Assembly (NCBI RefSeq): GCF_001277995.1
Contig: NZ_CP009220.1
Location: 1,922,001-1,986,000 of the forward strand
Source of the DNA: Corynebacterium deserti GIMN1.010
Lineage (GTDB): Bacteria; Actinomycetota; Actinomycetes; Mycobacteriales; Mycobacteriaceae
DNA: 64,000 bases
Reading direction: 5' to 3'
The stretch's first letter is position 1. Every line of letters begins with the position of its first letter. The position numbers and the translations under genes are program-made. The notes under the pieces were generated by a model, which saw only the letters and a program-made list of their open reading frames with translations, ran no database searches and had not been told where the DNA came from. Shown here piece by piece: positions 56,276 to 64,000 of the stretch.

Positions 56276-57175
56276 CTAGGTGATTAGGGCTTCAAGGGCC
56301 TGATTCCGGTATTGCATCGGAGTCAGGCCTTTGAATTGTTGTTGGAGTCGATCGTTGTTATACCAAAAGATGTAGTCGTCTACGGCTTGCCGAAACTCTT
56401 CGACGCTGGCGAAGTGCTCGTCGTGATACATCTCGGTTTTCAGATGTCCGAAGAAGTTCTCCATGACCGCGTTGTCGTAGCAGTTACCCTTACGCGACAT
56501 CGACTGAATACCACCGACAGACTCGATGAGTCGACGCCAGCTTGAATGCTGATACTGGAAGCCTTGATCTGTATGCACTATTAACCCTTGTGCAGGTTGA
56601 TGCCAGATAATTGCGTTTTTTAACGACGAGGATGTGAACTTCGTTGTCGGTGACGTTGCCAGTTCATAGGCCAAGATGGTGCGGTCATGCAGATCCATCA
56701 CCGGTGATAAATAGATCTTGATGCCAGCGACACGGAATTCAGTGACGTCACTGACCCACACTGTGTTCGATTCTCCTGGCGTGAAGTTGCGATCTAAGAT
56801 GTTATCGGCGATACGACTGATGTGTCCTTTATAGGAATTGTACTTTTTACGTGGCCTGACCTTGGACTTTAACCCCATGTGATCCATGAGCTTATAGACC
56901 AGCTTGTGGCCTACCTGCCAACCTTGATTACGCAGCTCACAAAGTACGCGACGGTAGCCATAGCGACGTTTCATCTTCGAGAAAATGGACTTGATAGCTT
57001 CTTTGAGTTCAGTGTGCGTATCCGGTCGATCCAGCCGTGCTTGATGGTAGAAATACGTCGAACGGGCACAACCGGCAGCTTTGAGGAGATCGTCGAGTTT
57101 GTGGTCTGACTTGAGGATGGCGATAGCTTCGGCTTTTAGCCTCGCCGCTGGTTCCTCAAGTCCCGCAATTTTTTT
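56276..57175 (-). CDS. IS3 transposase orfB (DDE integrase), made by frameshift from orfA
   Basis: Reading in the -1 frame from the A7 tract gives KIAGLEEPAARLKAEAIAIL, a helix-turn-helix_21-like segment, and the rve integrase core. The DDE triad is visible: aspartate in WVSDVTEF, aspartate in IVHTDQGFQYQ, and glutamate in NCYDNAVMENFFGHLKTE. The C terminus (FWYNNDRLQQQFKGLTPMQYRNQ) is typical of IS3 transposases. Its own first ATG is internal (56974), so the active OrfAB protein is expected from frameshifting. Confidence 0.9.
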   Translation of the reverse strand, partial: KKIAGLEEPAARLKAEAIAILKSDHKLDDLLKAAGCARSTYFYHQARLDRPDTHTELKEAIKSIFSKMKRRYGYRRVLCELRNQGWQVGHKLVYKLMDHMGLKSKVRPRKKYNSYKGHISRIADNILDRNFTPGESNTVWVSDVTEFRVAGIKIYLSPVMDLHDRTILAYELATSPTTKFTSSSLKNAIIWHQPAQGLIVHTDQGFQYQHSSWRRLIESVGGIQSMSRKGNCYDNAVMENFFGHLKTEMYHDEHFASVEEFRQAVDDYIFWYNNDRLQQQFKGLTPMQYRNQALEALIT

Positions 57176-57618
57176 AGGTACGCATTTTCAGCTTCGAGTT
57201 GTTCTACTCTGCGGCGAAGTTTGTCTTCTTCGGTCAAAGCTGCTGGTTTCGCGGGGCTCTTAGGTCGCCCCTTGGGCTTTGGTTTAAGCGCTTCGTCACC
57301 GCCCTTGCGCCATTTAACTGCCCATCCCTTAACAAGTTGGTCTGACGAAAGTTGAAACTCTCGAGCTAAATCCATCGCTGTCTCACCGGCGAGGTAGCGT
57401 TCGACAATTTCCTTCTTTACCTCGAAGGAATACTGTTGCTTGGTTGGTTTCTCCACAAGAGATAGCCTGCCATGAAGGACCCACCTTAGGTGTAATTTCT
57501 TCACCGGACTGTGGTTGACACCGATACGGTTGGCCGAAGCCTTATAGCTTAAGCCTTGTTCAAAGAGTTCGACGAGTTTTTCTCGTTGATGCTCGGTGAG
57601 GGAACTTCGTGGTCTCAT
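57136..57618 (-). CDS. IS3 transposase orfA (helix-turn-helix/leucine zipper)
   Basis: The 160-residue product holds two helix-turn-helix regions (KLVELFEQGLSYKASANRIGVN and IVERYLAGETAMDLAREFQLS) that bind the terminal repeats. A coiled-coil segment (KLRRRVEQLEAENAYLKKL) follows. The slippery heptamer A-AAA-AAA at 57169-57175 is in the correct phase for a -1 shift into orfB. Confidence 0.9.
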   Translation of the reverse strand: MRPRSSLTEHQREKLVELFEQGLSYKASANRIGVNHSPVKKLHLRWVLHGRLSLVEKPTKQQYSFEVKKEIVERYLAGETAMDLAREFQLSSDQLVKGWAVKWRKGGDEALKPKPKGRPKSPAKPAALTEEDKLRRRVEQLEAENAYLKKLRDLRNQRRG

Positions 57619-57653
57619 AGAAATACTCCCCGTTAGTTGGTGTTTGATTTCTC

Positions 57654-57678
57654 AGTCCAACTTTCGGGGGCTAGTTCA
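57654..57678 (-). repeat. right terminal inverted repeat of the IS3 element
   Basis: 25 bp, exactly complementary to 56242-56266; adjoins target copy GAT at 57679-57681. Confidence 0.93.
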
Positions 57679-57843
57679 GATTGGGGGGTTATCTTCTTCA
57701 TCCCCTTGGTCTTCTCATATGGCACTGTCTCGTCCATACCACCAATTCGATGGAGAAGAAAAAGTCATGGGGATCAGGCTAGGAGAAAATGATCTCATGA
57801 TGGCTTTGGAACGGTACCTCGCTCACGAGTTTGGTGAAATTAA

Positions 57844-58830
57844 ATGACTCCAGAAGCCAAAGAGGCCCAAGATTCTAGGCACCACGAGATGCCCGAGAAA
57901 CAGCGAGCGGCGCTACGTAAAGCGATTAAGTTGGAATGGGCAACGATCGTATGGGTTCTTTTTTCGATCGTTTTGGTAGGTGTTGTCGCTGGTCAATCGC
58001 AGGCCATGCGTAGTGCATGGATTGAAGACATGCTTTCTTTGGTACCACCTATCGCTTTTCTTTTCGCCTCCCGAATCAGCAAAGCTGTAGCAACCAGAAA
58101 ACATCCATACGGCAAGCACCGGTCGATTGCTATCGGCCATCAAGCTGCAGCACTTGCCCTGCTTATCATGGGAAGCCTTTTAATTTATGAAGCGGTATCT
58201 GCACTGATCAAGGGAGAAAGGCCTCCGATAGGTTTAGCGATTTTATTTGGCCATGGCGTATGGTCAGGTTGGTTAATGATCGGGGTTATGATCTCAGTGT
58301 CGATCCCAATGGTGATTGTAGGGCGAGTAAAAATACACTTAGCTAAAGATCTCCACGATAAACTCCTCTATGCAGACGCGGATATGGCCAAGGCTGACTG
58401 GGGCACAGCAGTCGCTAGCACAGTAGGCGTGCTCGGAATAGGACTGGGTTTTTGGTGGGCGGACGCAGTTGCAGCTCTAGTAATATCAGCTTCAATTCTC
58501 AGAGATGGCGTGGTAAATATGAAAGCTGCTATATCTGACTTAGGTGATGGACGAGCCATGACTTATGACAATTCCGCCACCCACCCATTAAATGATGAGG
58601 TAGAAAAGACTGCCCTAGAAATGCATTGGGTGAAACACGCTCGCGCTAGGGTACGCGACCAAGGCCGCTTTTTCCACACAGAGCTATTTGTCGAACCAGT
58701 AGAAGGATATACACAAGCTCCGGAAGAAATAACTTCTCTAGTTAAGCAAATCCAAGACCTTGACTGGAAGCTGCAAGATGTCGTCGTTTCCATCGTCGAG
58801 AAAATCGACCGACTTCAGGCCCCATCTTAA
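57844..58830 (+). CDS. CDF-like cation transporter with degenerate metal site
   Basis: The 328-residue protein has six hydrophobic helices and a C-terminal ferredoxin-like cytoplasmic domain (VKHARARVRDQGRFFHTELFVEPV), the CDF layout. KHPYGKHRSIAIGHQAAAL matches the family loop after helix 2. The intramembrane site looks altered: helix 2 reads WIEDMLSLVPP instead of DxxxD, and helix 5 DADMAKADWG lacks the usual histidine before D. Transport of Zn/Fe/Mn is therefore uncertain. The ATG overlaps the stop of the interrupted lipoprotein gene. Confidence 0.82.
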   Translation: MTPEAKEAQDSRHHEMPEKQRAALRKAIKLEWATIVWVLFSIVLVGVVAGQSQAMRSAWIEDMLSLVPPIAFLFASRISKAVATRKHPYGKHRSIAIGHQAAALALLIMGSLLIYEAVSALIKGERPPIGLAILFGHGVWSGWLMIGVMISVSIPMVIVGRVKIHLAKDLHDKLLYADADMAKADWGTAVASTVGVLGIGLGFWWADAVAALVISASILRDGVVNMKAAISDLGDGRAMTYDNSATHPLNDEVEKTALEMHWVKHARARVRDQGRFFHTELFVEPVEGYTQAPEEITSLVKQIQDLDWKLQDVVVSIVEKIDRLQAPS

Positions 58831-58864
58831 AACTTAACTGAGAAGGTTATTCTGCTTATACTGA

Positions 58865-59812
58865 CTATGGGGTAGGCGTCCCACCAGTTACACCCAGGGT
58901 TTCTCCTACTACATAGCTGGCTTCGTCAGAAGCGAGAAAGACGTACGCACCCGCCAACTCAACAGGGTGACCCGCTCTTCCAATCGGAGCTTGCTCGCCA
59001 AATCCTTCTATTTTCTCTTGGGGTTGACCATGGCTGGGTTGCAACGGCGTCCAGAACGGACCTGGGGCTACAGAATTTACCCGAATACCATCGCCTATCA
59101 GACTACTTGCCAAGCCCTTTGACAAATTGTTCAACGCCGCCTTAGTCATGGCGTAATCCAACAGGGTTTCCGAAGGTTGGTACGCCTGAATGGACGATGT
59201 AAAGATTATCGATGATCCGGGCTTCAAATGAGGTATAGCTGCTTTGGTAACCCGAAAACTACCATAGAGGTTAACCTGCAACGTCTGGTCGAAGTTTTCG
59301 TCGGTAATTTCAGTCAATCCAGGTGCCCACACCTGACGTGACGCATTGTTGACCAAGATGTCTAGGCCACCTAAAGCGTTCACTGTCTCTTGGACCAGCG
59401 AGCGACAATATTCTGGATCACGGAGATCACCAGGGAAAGAAAAAGCTTTTTGACCTGTTTCCTCAATTGCTTGGAGCACTCTGTCGGCATCAGCTTGTTC
59501 TTCGGGCAAGTAAGCAATCGAAACATCCGCCCCCTCGCGAGCATAAGCGATTGCTACGGCAGCTCCAATCCCAGAATCACCACCAGTGATAAGAGCCTTG
59601 CGACCCTTAAGCCTTCCATTTCCTTGATAACTGGAGAGACCAATATCGGCTTGGGGGGAAAGTTTTATATCGAGGCCTGGTTCCGGCTGGCTTTGCTTTG
59701 GGGGATCGACCTTCGGGAATAGCGTACGTGGATCATTTAGCAATGAAATCATGCCTTTCTCTACGTTGTCCTCGAACAAATTACCGTACCTCTCCCACGA
59801 TAAGGGATCCAT
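58865..59812 (-). CDS. short-chain dehydrogenase/reductase with N-terminal extension
   Basis: The 315-residue SDR has the cofactor loop ALITGGDSGIGAAVAIAYA (near 73-91), NNAS near 155, the catalytic serine in IIFTSSIQAYQ (near 205) and YAMTKAAL (near 219). The first about 65 residues (MDPLSWERYGNLFEDN...) are an extra segment typical of the glucose/ribitol-dehydrogenase YhdF-type group. It is on the same strand as the fusion gene, which ends 89 bp upstream of it, but an operon link is unclear. Confidence 0.9.
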   Translation of the reverse strand: MDPLSWERYGNLFEDNVEKGMISLLNDPRTLFPKVDPPKQSQPEPGLDIKLSPQADIGLSSYQGNGRLKGRKALITGGDSGIGAAVAIAYAREGADVSIAYLPEEQADADRVLQAIEETGQKAFSFPGDLRDPEYCRSLVQETVNALGGLDILVNNASRQVWAPGLTEITDENFDQTLQVNLYGSFRVTKAAIPHLKPGSSIIFTSSIQAYQPSETLLDYAMTKAALNNLSKGLASSLIGDGIRVNSVAPGPFWTPLQPSHGQPQEKIEGFGEQAPIGRAGHPVELAGAYVFLASDEASYVVGETLGVTGGTPTP

Positions 59813-59900
59813 ATTGGGATTTCGAGGATTGTTGTATAAATTTTCGAAAATAATTCGAGAACAGAAAGAAATCCCCCCGTCAGCAAGGGCATCGAAAAAA

Positions 59901-62555
59901 TTAGCGAATGGTTACGTCTAAATCCGCATCAATATCGTCTAATTGCCTCTCCGGCCACACTACATTTTTCGCCAATGGGATTTGGTGCGATGCACTTTCC
60001 AAGATGTGCATGAAATATCCTGCAGTGTTAGGAATTCCGATGATATCTCCTGGTTTGACTCCTCTCGGGAAGCGGATTCGCCGGCGTAAAATCAGCTCAT
60101 CTTCGATGCAATAGGCACCCACTAGATATGCTTCGATCTCCTCCCCTGTATCACCGCTAGCGATATGCAGGGGATCGATGAGAAAATCATCGGATGTAGT
60201 CCGGCACTGCGTTCGGTTCATAGCCAGTCCTACTAGAGGCAACCCGTCACTACGGGTTTTCACAAAAGCAACTTCAGCAAGAGTGACACCACACCCATCT
60301 AGTAAACTTCGACCAGGCTCTAGGTGTAACCGCAATCCCCGGTCAATGAGCATCTGGGCTACCCCCTTAGAAAGCACGTCTTTCAACCAATTACCGCGCA
60401 CTGGGGTCTGATAGAACGGGTACGTATTAGGTAACGGATCGTCTTTCCACGTAAAGGATTTAGCATACCCGGCTGAAGTCGCAGATTTAGCGGATTGATA
60501 ACGGATCCAATCTTCCTCAGATTCAACGTAACTCATAGGCACCCCTCCGCCAAGGTCAATAAACTGTGGGGAATGCCCGCATTCTCTGAGAGAATCGACG
60601 AGTTGGCAACATTCCCGCAAAGCTAGAGCACGGTCTTTTGCAGCATACCCATGAAGGTGCACGTGAAGACCCACAATATCCACGCCGGGTATCACCTCGG
60701 TAAGCCGATTACCCCAGTCTGCGGCTCGCTCACCAAATCTAGTTGGAGGTAAGACTGCAGGATCTGGAGCTACTCGAGGCGCCACTCGTGCAACGCGGTC
60801 ACCAACCAACGCCGCAATGCGATCTAATTCATCACGCGAATCCACAGAGATGATCACGCCATTTTCGATCGCTAATGCCAATAGTCGGTCCGGTTTTATA
60901 GCTGCGGATAGAATGATGCGATCTCCTGGGACTCCACGATTAAGCACCTGAGATAACTCTCGTTCACTGGCTACATCTACACCATGGCCGGTGTCTTTAA
61001 CAGTATCGACGAAGGTAAGACCCTTATTCGCTTTGCGGGCAAAAAATATTCGGGTATCCACCCCCATCTGAATACCGGCGTCAACCAACTCATTTATATT
61101 ACGAGGCATAGAACCTGAATGGAGTACATTCACAGGACTCCCGAATTGTTCGATCAGTTGGCGGCATGCGGCCGGATCTGAAGTGAGCTTTTCCACCCAG
61201 GGTTCCAACCGTGCCGGAAGCGACGGAATACCATGTACCCTATCGGGATACGTGCTCGCATCGCGGATAACTCGACGAGCCCACTTCGGGATTATGTCAT
61301 GCAATGATCGCGACAATGTGTCATTACCCAAAACCACATCTTCCGTCATCCGTCCGACTGCAGCTAAATGTCGTTGCCCTTGAACGGTGCCGTCAGCCGC
61401 TACATCTAACCCGCGAGTCCCAGGACGCATTCTGGCATATCCCTCCTTTACCAAAGTGTGCACCAATGTGCCTGGCACTACTCCCGGCGGGGGAATAACA
61501 GCGTCTATCACCACAGTGATTTCAAGTTCACGAACTAAGTCTGCCAGTGGTTCCCGGCCACGATGCAGGTGAGTGATGTCTACCACTCCAGATTTTACGA
61601 GCTCTTGGAGGTATTCAAAACTTTCGGGTGGTGGGCCGAAAGCCAATCTTTCCATTTCCCGGGCTAAGTGATCAAATCCTTTTAGGCTGTCACGCCCTTC
61701 GTATGAAGCGCGTTCCACGATGCTGGGGTACAGCTCCCGCCAAGTGGCCCCCATTCCCCATTCTTCATCTTCTTTCCCAGCTCGTTCCTGAATTTGGGAT
61801 GAAACCTCTGTTAGAACTGCCCTAAGTTCGGAAAGATCCTTGGCCGACCGGATCTTTTCCGAACCCTCATTTAAGAGGTCCTCTAAATATAACTCGGTCA
61901 CGTCGGGCTTCGGTATCATTAGTTTCCCTGTGCGGGTTATCGGAATGAATACAGCCGGTGAGCATACTCGAGTGATGTCGATGAAAGTAAGAGCTGCCCC
62001 ACGCACTAACACTCTGTCTGTGGACTTGATCCCGTCTAGATTACTGGCAGGATAAGGAGATGCGATCAGGCGCACTGACTCCGGGAAATCTTCTTGCGAT
62101 AAGGATCCAGGCCAATCATGTGCATGTCCCGTAGCTAAAAGAATTTCATCAAACTCTTGTTCCTGTACGAGCCAACCTTCACCCTTTTTACCGCAGGGTT
62201 TGATTGTGTCTACATGTTTAGCGTGCATCGTAAGAGAACACCCCTGAGGTACATATTCAAGAAGCGCATCCCAAGATTCTTCCAGGAACTCCCCTACTAG
62301 TCGTCGAGGTGGGAAAGATGACTCTACATTGCGTTTTCGTAGCCATTGAGTGAAGTCGCTGAACTGTGTAGAAATCGTGGAAGATCGTACATTTATCAGC
62401 CATTCTTCAGGCTGATCAGGTTGATATGCCACACCGAGGCCATCATTAAAAACATGAAGATCAATGCTGGCTCCTCTCTCCCTAGCAAGAGTGAGTAATT
62501 CTTCAGCAGCCCACAACCCGCGCGGTCCGCCGCCAATGATAGCTACCTTGAACAA
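59901..62555 (-). CDS. fusion: FAD/NAD(P)-binding (NAD_binding_9-type) domain + type III PLP decarboxylase/racemase
   Basis: I start at the TTG at 62555 (GGTGGAGG 6-7 nt upstream), giving 884 residues; an ATG six codons earlier lacks a ribosome site. The N-terminal ~440 residues are a flavoprotein domain: FKVAIIGGGPRGLWAAEELL binds ADP, EILLATGHAHDWPG is the second nucleotide motif. The C-terminal half is an alanine-racemase-fold decarboxylase: PLP lysine in FFARKANKGL (near 515), GLHVHLHGY, FIDLGGGVP, HLEPGRSL (near 755), and MNRTQCRTTSDD. It overlaps the upstream PLP synthase gene by 13 bp, so they act together. Substrate unknown; an amino-acid-derived metabolite is likely. Confidence 0.85.
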   Translation of the reverse strand: MFKVAIIGGGPRGLWAAEELLTLARERGASIDLHVFNDGLGVAYQPDQPEEWLINVRSSTISTQFSDFTQWLRKRNVESSFPPRRLVGEFLEESWDALLEYVPQGCSLTMHAKHVDTIKPCGKKGEGWLVQEQEFDEILLATGHAHDWPGSLSQEDFPESVRLIASPYPASNLDGIKSTDRVLVRGAALTFIDITRVCSPAVFIPITRTGKLMIPKPDVTELYLEDLLNEGSEKIRSAKDLSELRAVLTEVSSQIQERAGKEDEEWGMGATWRELYPSIVERASYEGRDSLKGFDHLAREMERLAFGPPPESFEYLQELVKSGVVDITHLHRGREPLADLVRELEITVVIDAVIPPPGVVPGTLVHTLVKEGYARMRPGTRGLDVAADGTVQGQRHLAAVGRMTEDVVLGNDTLSRSLHDIIPKWARRVIRDASTYPDRVHGIPSLPARLEPWVEKLTSDPAACRQLIEQFGSPVNVLHSGSMPRNINELVDAGIQMGVDTRIFFARKANKGLTFVDTVKDTGHGVDVASERELSQVLNRGVPGDRIILSAAIKPDRLLALAIENGVIISVDSRDELDRIAALVGDRVARVAPRVAPDPAVLPPTRFGERAADWGNRLTEVIPGVDIVGLHVHLHGYAAKDRALALRECCQLVDSLRECGHSPQFIDLGGGVPMSYVESEEDWIRYQSAKSATSAGYAKSFTWKDDPLPNTYPFYQTPVRGNWLKDVLSKGVAQMLIDRGLRLHLEPGRSLLDGCGVTLAEVAFVKTRSDGLPLVGLAMNRTQCRTTSDDFLIDPLHIASGDTGEEIEAYLVGAYCIEDELILRRRIRFPRGVKPGDIIGIPNTAGYFMHILESASHQIPLAKNVVWPERQLDDIDADLDVTIR

Positions 62556-63496
62556 AGGTTTTCCTCCACCCATTCGTCGTTATAAATCGTATCTAAATAC
62601 TTATTTCCGTCATCATGAAGAATTACTACTACATTGCTACCCGCAGGGATGTCGGGGCGTAATATCTCCATAGCAGCGAGGACGGCCCCACCCGACGCTC
62701 CGGGCAAGATGGCTTCTGTCTTAGCTATCTTTCGGGCTGCTTCAACTGAAGTCCGATCATCAATACGAAAAACCCTGTGGGGCGATAAATGTTTCGATAA
62801 TTCCGGGACCATTCCCGCCCCGAATCCTGGTAAATGGCGTGGGCCAGCATTTCCGTCAAACAGAACTGATCCCACCGCATCAACTGCTATGACCTGCGTG
62901 GACAACCCGTGTGCAGCTACGTACCTTAAACAACCCCCAATCGTTCCCGTGGTGCTTACCGCCACTAGAAGATAATCAGGGGCACCGCCAAGTTGTTCGA
63001 CGATTTCAGTCATTGTTCCTTGTTCGTGTGCCTGAAAAGCCGCTGTGTTTGAATATTGGTCAAGACAGATCGCTTCAGGCATCTGAGCACATAGCTGCGC
63101 CACACGTTTTCTTCGTGCTACTAGCCAATCTCCAGTGTCGTAATCTGGTTCTGTGATCTCATGCACTATGGTTCCCAGTGCCTTCATGTACGCTATTGTG
63201 TTGCGGTTAGCACGCGGATCTACAACGCAATGAAAAGTCCAGCCACCTAGGACCGCTTCTCGAGACAAGGCGATTCCTAGATTACCCGAACTTGACTCCA
63301 CTACGGTGTCGCCCGGGCGGAGATCGCTGGCAAGTACCATTGCATGAGCCGTACGGTCTTTAGCACTCCCACCTGGGTTAAAGGACTCCATCTTCGCCCA
63401 CAAGTTGATAGCCGTGTTTGTATTGAATCGGCCCAACCTAACGAGAGGGGTTTTTCCGATCAATTCATCGGTGCTTTGAAATGAGCCACTGTTCAT
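62543..63496 (-). CDS. cysteine-synthase-family PLP enzyme (SbnA/Y4xP-like)
   Basis: The 317-residue fold-type II enzyme has the PLP lysine in FNPGGSAKDRTAHAM (near 45), the substrate loop ESSSGNLGIALS (near 68-79), and the phosphate cup STTGTIGGCLRY (near 178-189). True O-acetylserine sulfhydrylases have similar motifs. The coupling with a PLP decarboxylase/FAD fusion points to amino-acid ligation instead, as in 2,3-diaminopropionate (SbnA) or rhizobial y4xP-y4yA pairs. Its last bases overlap the fusion gene. The ATG at 63496 has only a weak ribosome site. Confidence 0.87.
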   Translation of the reverse strand: MNSGSFQSTDELIGKTPLVRLGRFNTNTAINLWAKMESFNPGGSAKDRTAHAMVLASDLRPGDTVVESSSGNLGIALSREAVLGGWTFHCVVDPRANRNTIAYMKALGTIVHEITEPDYDTGDWLVARRKRVAQLCAQMPEAICLDQYSNTAAFQAHEQGTMTEIVEQLGGAPDYLLVAVSTTGTIGGCLRYVAAHGLSTQVIAVDAVGSVLFDGNAGPRHLPGFGAGMVPELSKHLSPHRVFRIDDRTSVEAARKIAKTEAILPGASGGAVLAAMEILRPDIPAGSNVVVILHDDGNKYLDTIYNDEWVEENLCSR

Positions 63497-63556
63497 GAAG
63501 CGAGCCTAGCAATCTTCCAGTCTCCTCGCCCGACCGAAACACGCTCCTCTGTTCTA

Positions 63557-63610
63557 CTAGTTTTTAGAAAAGATGGCCGCTGGGGCATCTGGAATTCTTC
63601 TAAAAATTAG
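63557..63610 (-). terminator. nested hairpin at the end of the rightmost gene
   Basis: TTTTTAGAA (63561-63569) and TTCTAAAAA (63598-63606) form outer 9-bp arms (13 bp with one mismatch). Inside, AGATG pairs with CATCT around a GC-rich loop. It overlaps the stop of the gene at 63600 and probably ends that transcript. Confidence 0.6.
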
Positions 63611-64000
63611 TACCCGAAGTATCGACTGGTCGAATACCGAAACTGCCCCAGGCCGCGTCAGGTGGCAGGGTTTCGACACTATAAACCAGCGAACTCTCGG
63701 ACAACACACGTACTTTCTGAGGAATATCCCAAACCACTACCCCGTTGAGTTCGCCCGGCGCGTGGACGTCGCCGATACCGGATAACTGAGCGTCGACAAG
63801 CTTTATTTGACGGTTAAAAACATCTTCACGAGTCTCGCCTGCGATGGGTTCGGGTAGATCCATGGCAGGAGCCGAGAGCATCACCATGGCATTGACGCGA
63901 CCGATTCCTTCAAGAAGGTTAGAGGCTTCGGAAGGCGAAAGCGGTTGTGTGAACGTCACAAGTGAATAAGCTTGCTCACCGTCTTCGGCATTGGCCACAG
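63600..64000 (-). CDS. hypothetical protein, C-terminal part (runs off the window)
   Basis: An open frame of at least 132 codons enters from the right edge and stops at 63600. The visible part (GEQAYSLVTFTQPLSPSEASNLLEG, AMVMLSAPAMDLPEPIAGETREDVF, WGSFGIRPVDTSGTNF) is soluble and acidic. I recognise no family. The GTG at 63998 could be a start, but the frame is open to the edge. Confidence 0.6.
   Translation of the reverse strand, partial: VANAEDGEQAYSLVTFTQPLSPSEASNLLEGIGRVNAMVMLSAPAMDLPEPIAGETREDVFNRQIKLVDAQLSGIGDVHAPGELNGVVVWDIPQKVRVLSESSLVYSVETLPPDAAWGSFGIRPVDTSGTNF

Larger units (their letters stand above)
56242..57678 (-). mobile_element. IS3-family insertion sequence, 1437 bp, complete
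   Basis: The ends are 25-bp perfect inverted repeats (56242-56266 and 57654-57678) beginning TGAACTAGCC and ending GGCTAGTTCA, the TG...CA termini of IS3 elements. The 3-bp target duplication GAT lies at 56239-56241 and 57679-57681. It carries overlapping orfA and orfB with an A7 slippery site. All functional parts look intact, and the perfect repeats and target duplication suggest a recent insertion. Confidence 0.93.
55937..57847 (+). pseudogene. small solute-binding lipoprotein interrupted by an IS3-family element
   Basis: The 5' part (55937-56241) starts MNRSSFRRAF with a signal peptide and lipobox SLYSC, then VVGISENKPWTQ and YSGIEVDLIEGFAD, typical of family 3 solute-binding proteins. 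Removing the element and one GAT copy rejoins the frame exactly at DLMI-GGLSSSSPW and runs to the TGA at 57847, giving 156 residues. That is shorter than the usual 250, so the uninterrupted protein was already a one-lobe form. The stop overlaps the start of the transporter gene as ATGA, implying they were co-translated. Confidence 0.88.

Overview
This window is chromosomal DNA from a Corynebacterium of the glutamicum group. The partial gene at the left edge encodes the N terminus of the C. glutamicum-type NADP glutamate dehydrogenase, and the pyruvate kinase and threonine dehydratase proteins match what I remember of C. glutamicum apart from scattered substitutions. The gene order (gdh, glgP, pyk, lgt, trpC-like, hisI-F-impA-A-H, hisB-C-D, glgX, treY, treZ, ilvA, dnaE1) is also that of the C. 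glutamicum chromosome. I read it as a strain or close sister species other than the type strain.

Layout. 1-8.4 kb: 5' end of gdh, glycerate kinase, a GalT-like DUF4921 protein, an M20 amidohydrolase, a doubly broken glycogen phosphorylase gene, and a VOC protein. 8.5-16.2 kb: pyk, lgt, a degenerate trpC-like gene, and hisI/hisF/impA/hisA/hisH. 16.3-20.96 kb: an accessory cassette (FAH-family hydrolase, NRAMP-fold permease with non-canonical metal-site residues, DHDPS-family lyase, divergent LacI regulator) that splits the histidine genes. 20.96-25.7 kb: MFS permease, small membrane protein, hisB, hisC, hisD. 26-29.3 kb: a double YbjN protein, a membrane protein, a secreted lipoprotein and a TetR regulator.

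29.4-47.4 kb holds a dispersed trehalose/glycogen set: glgX (treX-like debranching enzyme), treY and treZ, with glgP lying upstream as a pseudogene. Between them are an inositol-type catabolic pair with its own LacI regulator and a strong palindromic operator, an HxlR regulator, a DEDDh exonuclease-BRCT protein, a small alarmone synthetase-like gene (relP-like), a 43-residue peptide gene with its own terminator, and a low-GC patch with a frameshifted DUF3800 gene preceded by a structured RNA.

47.4-55.6 kb: ilvA, a secreted protein, a MetE-core-like protein, dnaE1 and a RarD-like permease. 55.6-64 kb is variable. An IS3-family element (1437 bp, 25-bp perfect terminal repeats, 3-bp target duplication) sits inside a small solute-binding lipoprotein gene. 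It is followed by a CDF-type transporter, an SDR dehydrogenase, and a two-gene unit pairing a cysteine-synthase-like PLP enzyme with a rare fusion of an FAD/NAD(P)-binding domain to a type III PLP decarboxylase.

Best candidates for undescribed biology: (1) the PLP synthase plus FAD-decarboxylase fusion at 59.9-63.5 kb, (2) the LacI/DHDPS/NRAMP-like/FAH cassette inside the his region, (3) the DUF3800 gene with its RBS-sequestering RNA leader, and (4) the 43-residue peptide gene. No tRNA, rRNA or CRISPR array was recognised.
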